11,434 nucleotides of DNA from an uncultured Ruminococcus sp. (lineage in GTDB: Bacteria; Bacillota; Clostridia; Oscillospirales; Acutalibacteraceae): positions 1-11,434 of the forward strand of contig CACYDD010000406.1 of assembly GCA_902773065.1 (NCBI GenBank). The letters are read 5' to 3'. Of the stretch, positions 6,201 to 11,337 are shown piece by piece. The notes beneath the pieces were generated by a model, which saw only the letters and a list, made by a program, of their open reading frames with translations, had not been told where the DNA came from and did no database searches. How positions within the stretch are numbered: the stretch's first letter is position 1; each line of letters starts with the position of its first letter. The position numbers were made by a program, and so were the translations under genes.

Positions 6201-7100
6201 CTGCGCCCAGATCGGTATCTCGTCACCTTTCAGACCGTCAGGGTATCCCTTTCCGTCATATTTTTCGTGATGATATCTGCATATATCATAGCAATATGTA
6301 AAGTACTCGTTTTTCTCCACGGAATCCAGCTGATTCAAAAGGTCACAACCCTTAACGGTATGCTCCTTCATGATATTGAATTCTTCGTAGGTAAGCCTTC
6401 TCGGGCTGAGAAGAATGGAATCAGGAATTGCGATCTTGCCGATATCATGAAGAGAGGAAGCCGAAGCGATGAGATTGATCTTTTCCTCAGTCATATTATA
6501 TTTCGGATATTTCACAGCAAGAGCCCGCAGCATCACTTCCGTAAATTTTTTGATTCTATGGATATGCCGTCCCGATTCTACATCACGGTACTCAATTACC
6601 GTACTGAGCGTATCAAGCATATCGTTGTTAATGGTATTGATCTTACGCTGCTGGAGCTTGAGTGCCTTATTCTGAGCAAGAATTTTAGCGGTCTGTTTTT
6701 CAATCAGGGCTTCAAGTTCGTTTTTATGTGAATACAGCTCTACAAGATTTGCCACGCGTTTTTTCACGATATGGGGATTCACAGGCGATTCTATGATCTC
6801 ACTGTAGGGAAGCTCTATATTGATAGATTTTGCCTTGGAACTGTCTCCCTCTAAAATCAAAATAATCGGTACATTTTCAAAAATTTTCAGACTTGCCAGT
6901 GTCTTGACTGTTTCGCTGCCCAGACTCTTTGCAATATGTTCGTTAATCAATACGATCGAAATATTACTTTTATACTGAGTCAGAAATTTAAAGGCGAGTT
7001 CACTGCTTGAAGTCTGTATAATTTCGTACTGCGGAGAAAAAATTTCATGCAAAATAGATTTATTCATTTCAATATTATCCACCGCAAGCATTTTTTTCAT
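3213..7100 (-). CDS. Multidomain cyclic-di-GMP signalling protein: pseudo-receiver, HD-GYP, PAS, GGDEF-like, EAL-like, PAS, GGDEF-like
   Basis: A 1295-residue protein with no evident membrane segment. Residues 1-120 resemble a response-regulator receiver, but the phosphoacceptor Asp is N53 and the conserved Lys is S105. A helical linker (about 121-160) leads to an HD-GYP domain (about 160-355) with the expected metal ligands: E175, H179, H218-D219, H247, H277-H278, D306, plus GYP (285-287). This should hydrolyse cyclic-di-GMP. A PAS-like region follows (about 420-540). GGDEF-like domain 1 (550-710) has EDDNF (627-631) in place of GGDEF. The EAL-like domain (730-975) keeps E756 (EVL) and N846 but has YNVG (877-880) instead of DDFG. 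A PAS domain (990-1110) precedes GGDEF-like domain 2 (1125-1285), with DGSQF (1202-1206) and an RxxD motif (R1193-D1196) in the inhibitory-site position. The ATG has AAAGGAG (7110-7116) 9 bases upstream. HD-GYP assignment is strong; the roles of the other modules are inferred. Confidence 0.93.
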   Translation of the reverse strand: MKKMLAVDNIEMNKSILHEIFSPQYEIIQTSSSELAFKFLTQYKSNISIVLINEHIAKSLGSETVKTLASLKIFENVPIILILEGDSSKAKSINIELPYSEIIESPVNPHIVKKRVANLVELYSHKNELEALIEKQTAKILAQNKALKLQQRKINTINNDMLDTLSTVIEYRDVESGRHIHRIKKFTEVMLRALAVKYPKYNMTEEKINLIASASSLHDIGKIAIPDSILLSPRRLTYEEFNIMKEHTVKGCDLLNQLDSVEKNEYFTYCYDICRYHHEKYDGKGYPDGLKGDEIPIWAQVVAVADCYDALTSERPYKAAFTHEQAVEMIRTGACGQFSDEMMDCFGQVLSDFKKLAAEYADVNHADSSVSTGTEHRLSEENGEETSNKDIYRKMDRNDLIRTIENQKLEMLETRKKDSEILNKISDYVIEFDFEKDYCEERKGEFKNLFGYAPKNYSEAVMLFAELCPDEYHNKFVRTFRTDNLEKEIEKDNDRIVLECPMKIGGDIYVAVRCTAVPVVDNDKIIKAFMSIQILNYSSVTAGLDESNTDRDTVTGLWNYNGLRNEIEDYLSHTGKNGNHMLMLIDIDGFRSINRQTGYRFGNEILKDIAEVLKQQFSDSNIIGRVEDDNFIVFVNDCPDREECLSLVDNIFRCLHKSYTFDNKTYPEISSCIGVVDYPKHGRTFDELFLCASKAVDIAKINGKNMYLFYNENMKTNWELQVYNGSEEIQNKVVLEFERYFMPIIDSSSERITSYEVLETSSEYQESFDFDEMYSALYYSSNITAVSLNSLRRIFSVIWSLEQEEIVIPKLSVMTMFNGFDAETVIKAIEEILTYYPITCSNVCINISQDMIQSMDMRQVAEFADFLRSCGFEIGVYNVGLKSVNTKVFTSRLFNRITFANFFLDDVADGIIPVEILLCLMDCFTGLGVYTYMPMNADQELIKKLKQKADFSFGIHTGDFISVDSFKNSMREETVRPEYPALEVERNSLVISDKIYDEILEQTRSFIFEWIPRLDSVKFSGSFKRMYGYMPEMFDFVKNLKDSELIHPDDIRKFLEKLNFARSESSDAECLIRIYSLNKDDYVWNRVHFVAVRNAAGIPVKIMAVCNDISEERESYSEYTARKGRTDFITDLYSRSAAENKIKTYLYGEGVTGSHALIVAEISGFDLVEECFGKMFANAILKETAANLRDIFRDSDIIGRTDGSQFIIFVKGLNNTDTLIRKAEQISAAINNSYKTDDGEISVCAKLGISLYPDDGRSYEQLYSAALKALYYAKHSVNVHASFVIEDNPQKRLSE

Positions 7101-7220
7101 CGCCGATCACTCCTTTACATTGAAATTGAACTTTCATAAATCATTCCTTTTTCCTTCATTCCGGAAAAAATATCATCTGATTTGATTTTTGTTTTAGTAA
7201 TTAAAAAATCCCTGGATACC

Positions 7221-7249
7221 ATTATACGCTTTTTTAATCAATTTGTACA
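7221..7249 (-). promoter_or_regulatory. Probable promoter of the cyclic-di-GMP signalling gene
   Basis: Reverse strand: perfect TATAAT (7226-7221), 17-base spacer and TGTACA (7249-7244) as a weak -35. A start near 7214 would leave a leader of about 110 bases before the ATG at 7100. The surrounding 7190-7310 is very A/T-rich. Confidence 0.6.
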
Positions 7250-7414
7250 GATGTTTTTATAAATTTATGTAATTTTTTTAAAAATACTTTATTTTTTTGT
7301 ACAAAATTCACGCAGCTGGCACAGTAGCTGTATGTTCAATTCTCGTAACCGTTGGCTGTGCTCACCATTTCATCACAACTAAAACTTTCTTCCCGCAATT
7401 TAAATATAAACTTC

Positions 7415-7482
7415 AAACGCGGCGATAAACTTACCTGACACAATAAACTTGAACGCGAAATTGACAGCGGAGGCACTCCGCC
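7415..7482 (+). repeat. GC-rich repeat, copy 1 (67-bp form)
   Basis: The left 30 bases contain ATAAACTT at 7425-7432; the core of 37 bases (7446-7482) runs from AACTTGAACGCG to a perfect hairpin GCGGAGGCACTCCGC plus C. ATAAACTT recurs at 7406, 7425 and 7443, about 18-19 bases apart. Apart from one extra A, it is identical to copy 2 through 7481. Confidence 0.9.
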
Positions 7483-7509
7483 AGATTCCGGTTTTTTATG
7501 AATAATCAG

Positions 7510-7575
7510 AAACGCGGCGATAAACTTACCTGACACAATAACTTGAACGCGAAATTGACAGCGGAGGCACTCCGC
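7510..7575 (+). repeat. GC-rich repeat, copy 2 (67-bp form, one base deleted)
   Basis: Matches copy 1 over its whole length except for one missing A in the middle, and ends in the same hairpin GCGGAGGCACTCCGC. It is separated from copy 1 by 27 bases and abuts copy 3. Confidence 0.9.
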
Positions 7576-7612
7576 AACTTGAACGCGAGATTGACAGCGG
7601 AGGCACTCCGCC
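7576..7612 (+). repeat. GC-rich repeat, copy 3 (37-bp core only)
   Basis: Only the 37-base core is present, joined head-to-tail to copy 2, with one A-to-G change relative to copy 1 (GCGAGATT for GCGAAATT). It is followed by CCAGATTTTTTT-like sequence that could make the hairpin work as a weak terminator. Confidence 0.9.
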
Positions 7613-7628
7613 TTCCAGATTTTTTTAA

Positions 7629-7657
7629 TTGCAAAGTAAGGTGAAATTTAATATTAT
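7629..7657 (+). promoter_or_regulatory. Candidate promoter for the MecA-like gene
   Basis: TTGCAA (7629-7634), 17-base spacer, TATTAT (7652-7657). The -35 is a partial match. A start near 7664 would put the inverted repeat at 7681-7701 and the heptamer tract in the leader. Confidence 0.45.
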
Positions 7658-7680
7658 GTAATATAGAAACTGTAAATAAG

Positions 7681-7701
7681 TTTGTTCGTAATGCGAACAA
7701 A
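7681..7701 (+). promoter_or_regulatory. Perfect 8-bp inverted repeat upstream of the MecA-like gene
   Basis: TTTGTTCG and CGAACAAA flank TAATG. It could be an operator for a dimeric regulator, or a leader hairpin if transcription starts at about 7664. No U-tract follows, so a terminator is unlikely. Confidence 0.5.
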
Positions 7702-7724
7702 TTATAGAGGGCAGGATTCAGGAA

Positions 7725-7755
7725 CATTCCTAATTCCTCATTCCTAATTCCTCAT
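7725..7755 (+). repeat. Heptamer tandem repeat directly before the MecA-like ribosome binding site
   Basis: CAT followed by four 7-base units alternating TCCTAAT and TCCTCAT. The tract ends 7 bases before the AAGGGGGA ribosome binding site (7763-7770). It is the same unit, in the same orientation relative to the gene, as the tract before the CBS-domain gene (1652-1682). Confidence 0.88.
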
Positions 7756-7777
7756 TTCATCCAAGGGGGACTTTAAA

Positions 7778-8338
7778 GTGAATATTGAACAGATCGATGC
7801 CTCTAAAATATTGATTTCTCTTTGTGATAAGGAGATGAAAGACTATAATGTAAGCTATGAAACACTGGGACTGCGTGATCTTCATGCAAGAAAGGTCATT
7901 CACGACCTTCTCAGCCGCGCAGAACACAAGACAGGAATGGAGCTTCACGGAAAACGGCTTGTTATTGAAGCAATGAAATACGACCACGGCTGTCTGCTGC
8001 TGGTGACAGTTGAACACACTGAAACAAGAAAAGTCTACCGCATCAAAAGCCGCAGCAGCTCCTATGCCTTTCGTTTTCACAATGCCGAAGACCTTCTCAG
8101 CTGCATTGAACAGCTTTACCGATACAGCGGCAGCACCAGAAGCACGCTTCTTGCTGATGACAACTGCTATTACCTGCTCCTGCCAAGGCTCATGTCTGAC
8201 GACAGAATCCTGCGTATCATTTCAGAATATACCAATTACGCCGCCAAAGGTATACTCACTGCTCTTTCTCTGAAAGAACACACCAAAACACTTTCTTCCC
8301 CCAACGCCATCTCCGAAATAGGCAAACAGCTTTTATAA
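7778..8338 (+). CDS. mecA: MecA-like adaptor protein
   Basis: A 186-residue protein of the MecA/YpbH family. These are adaptors that bind substrates through the N-terminal domain and deliver them to the ClpC unfoldase through the C-terminal domain, as in competence control by ComK degradation in Bacillus. The N-terminus (MNIEQIDASKILISL, then ETLGLRDLHARKVIHDLLSR at 28-47) has the family pattern, and the C-terminal half (about 95-186) fits the ClpC-binding fold. At 186 residues it is somewhat shorter than Bacillus MecA (about 218). The start is GTG, set by AAGGGGGA (7763-7770) seven bases upstream. The stop codon lies within the first unit of a heptamer tract. No ComK or ClpC gene is in the window, so its substrates are unknown. 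The family call is by pattern recognition; divergence is considerable. Confidence 0.8.
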   Translation: MNIEQIDASKILISLCDKEMKDYNVSYETLGLRDLHARKVIHDLLSRAEHKTGMELHGKRLVIEAMKYDHGCLLLVTVEHTETRKVYRIKSRSSSYAFRFHNAEDLLSCIEQLYRYSGSTRSTLLADDNCYYLLLPRLMSDDRILRIISEYTNYAAKGILTALSLKEHTKTLSSPNAISEIGKQLL

Positions 8339-8375
8339 TGCATAATGCATAATTCATAATTCATAATGCATAATG
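8336..8375 (+). repeat. Heptamer tandem repeat overlapping the MecA-like stop codon
   Basis: Five 7-base units (TAATGCA, TAATGCA, TAATTCA, TAATTCA, TAATGCA) plus TAATG. The first TAA is the stop codon of the MecA-like gene, so the tract starts exactly at the end of the coding region. The unit differs from the TCCTCAT heptamer elsewhere but has the same length and one alternating position. Confidence 0.88.
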
Positions 8376-8498
8376 GGTGACGTGGACAGGTTTATTCTCC
8401 TTTTCTGTTTTCACTATACCCAATAATTCCACTTTCCACATTTAAAATAATGCTGTTTGTTGTAATTTGTTTCAATTTCGCACTTTTTAAATTTCCGG
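8376..8498. other. Intergenic stretch between the heptamer tract and the alcohol dehydrogenase promoter
   Basis: A/T-rich sequence in which I see no gene, clear terminator or strong inverted repeat. The MecA-like gene therefore lacks an obvious rho-independent terminator. Confidence 0.5.
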
Positions 8499-8527
8499 TT
8501 GACATTTTTATGCAAATCTGTTAAAAT
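8499..8527 (+). promoter_or_regulatory. Promoter of the alcohol dehydrogenase gene
   Basis: Perfect TTGACA (8499-8504), 17-base spacer and TAAAAT (8522-8527). A start near 8534 gives a leader of about 47 bases. The GTTAA overlapping the -10 resembles half of a Rex site, but the other half is poor. Confidence 0.8.
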
Positions 8528-8580
8528 AATCATGACATCAAAGGAAACAATTACACAAAATGAACAGGGAGGTAATTTTG

Positions 8581-9804
8581 ATGGCTCGTTTTACTTTACC
8601 ACGTGATGTTTATCACGGAGAAAATGCTCTGGAAGCACTGAAAACTTTCAAGGGTAAAAAAGCAATTATTTGTGTCGGCGGCGGCTCTATGAAACGTTTC
8701 GGTTTTCTTGACAAGGCTGAAAGCTACCTGAAGGAAGCTGGCATGGAGGTTAAGATTTTTGACGGAATCGAACCCGACCCGTCTGTTGAAACCGTTATGC
8801 GCGGTGCAGAAGTTATGCTGGAATTCCAGCCAGACTGGATCGTTGCGATCGGCGGCGGTTCGCCTATTGACGCAGCTAAGGCTATGTGGATCAAATATGA
8901 ATATCCTGATTGTACTTTTGAAGATATGTGCAAGGTTTTCGGTATTCCCGAGCTGCGTAAGAAAGCAAAATTCTGTGCGGTATCTTCCACTTCGGGTACG
9001 GCAACAGAAGTAACAGCATTCTCGATCATTACCGATTACAGCAAGGGTATCAAATATCCGATTGCCGATTTCGAGATCACACCCGATGTTGCTATTGTTG
9101 ATCCTGCACTTGCTCAGACAATGCCCAAAAAGCTTGTGGCTCATACAGGTATGGATGCGATCACTCATGCGGTTGAAGCATATGTATCTACTGCTCACTG
9201 CGATTATACCGATCCGCTGGCAATTCATGCAATCGAAATGATCATGAACGACCTCGTTCCCTCCTACAATGGTGATACAGAAGCCCGCAACAGAATGCAC
9301 AACGCACAATGTCTTGCAGGTATGGCATTCTCCAATGCACTTCTGGGTATCGTTCACTCTATGGCACATAAAACAGGTGCTGCCTTTGCAGACCACGGCG
9401 CACATATTATCCACGGTGCAGCCAACGCAATGTATCTGCCGAAAGTTGTTGCTTTCAATGCAAAGGATGAAGAAGCAAAGAAACGTTACGGTGTGATCGT
9501 GGATTATATGGGTATTGCAGATAAATCTGCTTCCGATGACGAAAAGGTTGCCGCTCTTATTGCTTACCTCCGCAAGATGAATGACGATCTTAACATTCCT
9601 CACTGTATCAAGAACTATGGTGCGGACAGCTATCCGACAGAAAACGGATTTGTTCCGGAAGAGGTATTCCTCGAAAGACTGCATGATATTGCTGTTAATG
9701 CCATTGCAGATGCCTGTACGGGTTCTAATCCGCGTCAGCCGAGTGTTGAGGAGATGGAAAAGCTGCTCAAATGCTGCTACTACGACACAGAAGTTGATTT
9801 CTGA
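8581..9804 (+). CDS. Iron-containing alcohol dehydrogenase
   Basis: A 407-residue group III (iron-dependent) alcohol dehydrogenase that interconverts aldehydes and alcohols with NAD(P)H, as in fermentative ethanol or butanol formation. The nucleotide-binding motif GGGSPIDAAK is at 91-100. Expected iron ligands are D192, H196, H259 and H278 (GMDAITHAVEAY, GIVHSMAH, HGAANA). The residue equivalent to the NAD-selecting Asp39 of E. coli FucO appears to be glycine (G34 in VGGGS), which suggests NADPH use; that rests on my alignment by eye. The stretch between H259 and H278 is about five residues longer than in FucO. An in-frame ATG at 8560 is rejected, because the AGGGAGGT ribosome binding site (8566-8573) lies inside that extension and is seven bases before the ATG at 8581. 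The gene has its own promoter. Substrate cannot be fixed from sequence. Confidence 0.94.
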   Translation: MARFTLPRDVYHGENALEALKTFKGKKAIICVGGGSMKRFGFLDKAESYLKEAGMEVKIFDGIEPDPSVETVMRGAEVMLEFQPDWIVAIGGGSPIDAAKAMWIKYEYPDCTFEDMCKVFGIPELRKKAKFCAVSSTSGTATEVTAFSIITDYSKGIKYPIADFEITPDVAIVDPALAQTMPKKLVAHTGMDAITHAVEAYVSTAHCDYTDPLAIHAIEMIMNDLVPSYNGDTEARNRMHNAQCLAGMAFSNALLGIVHSMAHKTGAAFADHGAHIIHGAANAMYLPKVVAFNAKDEEAKKRYGVIVDYMGIADKSASDDEKVAALIAYLRKMNDDLNIPHCIKNYGADSYPTENGFVPEEVFLERLHDIAVNAIADACTGSNPRQPSVEEMEKLLKCCYYDTEVDF

Positions 9805-9828
9805 TTAAGAATAGTGAATTCACACTTT

Positions 9829-9869
9829 ATTGGCTGCACTTCAAGGAATAAACTTGAAGTGCAGCCAAT
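9829..9869. promoter_or_regulatory. Perfect 17-bp inverted repeat between the alcohol dehydrogenase and MocR genes
   Basis: ATTGGCTGCACTTCAAG (9829-9845) and its exact complement (9853-9869) flank a 7-base loop GAATAAA. In RNA it would be a very stable hairpin that may end the dehydrogenase transcript, although only TATGTTATA follows rather than a U-tract. Its right arm contains the -35 box of the next gene, so it could also be an operator. Confidence 0.85.
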
Positions 9870-9882
9870 TATGTTATATAAT
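9854..9882 (+). promoter_or_regulatory. Promoter of the MocR-type regulator
   Basis: TTGAAG (9854-9859), 17-base spacer and perfect TATAAT (9877-9882). The -35 lies within the right arm of the inverted repeat. A start near 9889 would put the diverged 37-bp repeat copy within the leader. Confidence 0.7.
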
Positions 9883-9883
9883 G

Positions 9884-9920
9884 AACTTGAACTGGAAATT
9901 GACAGCGTAGGCACTCTGCC
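9884..9920 (+). repeat. GC-rich repeat, copy 4 (diverged 37-bp core)
   Basis: Aligns without gaps to the 37-base core of copy 1 (7446-7482) with four substitutions, at core positions 10, 11, 25 and 34. Two of them break the hairpin of the other copies. Its last base abuts the GGAGG ribosome binding site of the MocR gene (9921-9925). Confidence 0.85.
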
Positions 9921-9934
9921 GGAGGTGGGAAAAA

Positions 9935-11302
9935 TTGACATATGATTTTATAGAACTGGATAAAAACAGCACTTTGCCGCTTTATCAGCAGCTGTACAAC
10001 TGTATCAGCAAAGCTGTTGAGCAGGGTCGGCTGCCGCAGGGAACAAAGCTTCCCTCAATACGAAAGCTTTCGGAAGATCTTTCCGTCAGCAGAACCACTG
10101 TTGAAAGTGCCTATTCCCAGCTTGATGTGGAAGGTTTTATTGTCAGCCGCCCCCAGAGCGGTTTTTATGTACAGACACCGTCCATACCGCTGTCCGCCAG
10201 AAGGTCTGTGGAAACATCTGCAAAGCGTTCAGATGCACCGAAAATCCGATATGACCTCGGCAGCGGTACGATTGACAGGGAAAGTGCCGACCTGAAACTC
10301 TGGCGTTCCTATGTAAAAGATATCCTCAAACAGGAAACCGCCATTACTTCCTACGGTGATCCTCAGGGCGAATATGAACTGAGAAAGTCCCTTTCGCTTT
10401 ACAGCTATGCGATCAGAGGTGTGATATGCAGCCCCGAAAATATCATCATCGGTGCAGGAACACAACCGATTCTTTACATACTTTGCGGACTTCTTCGCCG
10501 CTTCGGAAATACCGTTGCGATCGAAAAAGGCGGTTTTGCAAGAGCCGAACAGGTATTTACGGACTGCGGCTACAATATTGCCTATATTCCAAGCAGTGAC
10601 GATGGGATCGATATCAACTTTTTATATCATTCTGACATTAAAATACTGTTTGTCAATCCGTCTCAAAGTCTGAGGAACGGTCAGCCCCTGAAAATGAACA
10701 AACGCTATGAAATACTGAAATGGGCGGAAGAATGTTCGGGAATTATCATTGAAGATGACTATAACGGCGAAATGCGTTTCAGTTCCCGACCAATTCCGGC
10801 ACTACAGGGAAATGACAGCGAAAGAGTGATTTATGCCGGTTCTTTTTCAAAGCTGCTCCTGCCGTCTGTGCGAATCGGCTATGCTGTTCTTCCTGAAAGC
10901 ATCCTCCGTGCCTACACGGAAAAATCTTCGCTCTACAATCAGACTGCCTCAAAAATCGAACAGCTTGCTCTTGCCAAATATATTCATGACGGACGGCTTG
11001 ACCGACGACTGCGGCGGCAAAGAAAAATTTATCTTGAAAAGCTTAATGCGCTGATCAGTTCCTTAAAAAGTCGTTTCGGCTCTGACTGCCAGCTTGTCAC
11101 CTTCGAGAATTCCCTTTGTCTTCACCTTTTTCTCCCCCACACCGATAAAGATATTGCGGCTCTTGCCGCTGCAAAAGGACTGCGGCTCACCTGTATTCCG
11201 ACCGAAAACGAAAAATGTGTTCTCCGCCTTGGCTTTGCCGGTATACCGCTTGATGATATTGAACCGGCTGCCGAGATCCTGAATGAAATCTATTATAACT
11301 GA
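9935..11302 (+). CDS. MocR-type transcriptional regulator (GntR winged helix fused to a PLP-dependent aminotransferase-like domain)
   Basis: A 455-residue protein. Residues 14-80 form a GntR-family winged helix (LPLYQQLYNCISKAVEQG, LPSIRKLSEDLSVSRTTVES, then GFIVSRPQSGFYV). A linker (about 81-105) leads to a fold-type I aminotransferase domain. K306 in GSFSK is the expected pyridoxal phosphate lysine, and IIEDDYN (271-277) carries the expected cofactor-binding Asp and Tyr. Characterised MocR proteins (GabR, PdxR, TauR, DdlR) sense an amino compound or PLP and activate or repress a nearby gene. None of their usual targets is visible here. The start is TTG, fixed by GGAGG (9921-9925) nine bases upstream; the ATG at 9942 is out of frame. 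It has its own promoter and stands downstream of the alcohol dehydrogenase in the same direction. Family certain; effector and target unknown. Confidence 0.93.
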   Translation: MTYDFIELDKNSTLPLYQQLYNCISKAVEQGRLPQGTKLPSIRKLSEDLSVSRTTVESAYSQLDVEGFIVSRPQSGFYVQTPSIPLSARRSVETSAKRSDAPKIRYDLGSGTIDRESADLKLWRSYVKDILKQETAITSYGDPQGEYELRKSLSLYSYAIRGVICSPENIIIGAGTQPILYILCGLLRRFGNTVAIEKGGFARAEQVFTDCGYNIAYIPSSDDGIDINFLYHSDIKILFVNPSQSLRNGQPLKMNKRYEILKWAEECSGIIIEDDYNGEMRFSSRPIPALQGNDSERVIYAGSFSKLLLPSVRIGYAVLPESILRAYTEKSSLYNQTASKIEQLALAKYIHDGRLDRRLRRQRKIYLEKLNALISSLKSRFGSDCQLVTFENSLCLHLFLPHTDKDIAALAAAKGLRLTCIPTENEKCVLRLGFAGIPLDDIEPAAEILNEIYYN

Positions 11303-11307
11303 TATCA

Positions 11308-11337
11308 TTGCTCTGCCGAATTTTTTCAGCAGAGCAA
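11308..11337 (+). terminator. Hairpin after the MocR gene, possible terminator
   Basis: A perfect 9-bp stem (TTGCTCTGC and GCAGAGCAA) with a 12-base loop that can extend by three further pairs (GAA with TTC). It lies six bases after the stop codon. AAAAATTG follows rather than a U-tract, so termination efficiency is doubtful. Confidence 0.5.

Larger units (their letters stand above)
7101..7777. other. 677-bp divergent intergenic region
   Basis: This gap separates the reverse-strand signalling gene from the forward-strand MecA-like gene. From left to right it holds the signalling-gene promoter, an A/T-rich stretch to about 7310, unassigned DNA at 7310-7405, three copies of a GC-rich repeat (7415-7612), a candidate MecA promoter (7629-7657), a perfect 8-bp inverted repeat (7681-7701) and a heptamer tract (7725-7755). 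Reverse-strand open frames through the repeats have no ribosome binding site and consist mostly of translated repeat, so I do not call them genes. Confidence 0.8.

Noticed and set aside
5361..6731. Forward-strand 456-codon open frame antisense to the cyclic-di-GMP protein
   Set aside because: No ribosome binding site or promoter, no recognisable domain, and it lies opposite the conserved HD-GYP and PAS coding sequence, so it is a shadow frame.
7415..7612. CRISPR array
   Set aside because: Only three units of unequal length, with spacers of 27 and 0 bases, and no cas genes.
7681..7701. LexA/SOS box
   Set aside because: The Gram-positive SOS box is CGAAC-N4-GTTCG; here the half-sites are in the opposite order (GTTCG-N5-CGAAC).
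7336..7727. Two overlapping reverse-strand frames through the GC-rich repeats
   Set aside because: The predicted peptides are translated repeat (SASAVN-type iterations) without ribosome binding sites; the repeats are better explained as noncoding.
8517..8535. Rex redox-repressor site over the alcohol dehydrogenase -10 box
   Set aside because: One half (TGTTAA) matches but the second half is poor, so the evidence is too weak despite the plausible biology.
8560..8580. Earlier ATG start for the alcohol dehydrogenase
   Set aside because: The ribosome binding site AGGGAGGT lies within this extension and is ideally spaced for the ATG at 8581.
8596..9684. Reverse-strand 362-codon open frame antisense to the alcohol dehydrogenase
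   Set aside because: Cysteine- and histidine-rich composition typical of a mirrored codon bias; the forward frame is a well conserved enzyme.
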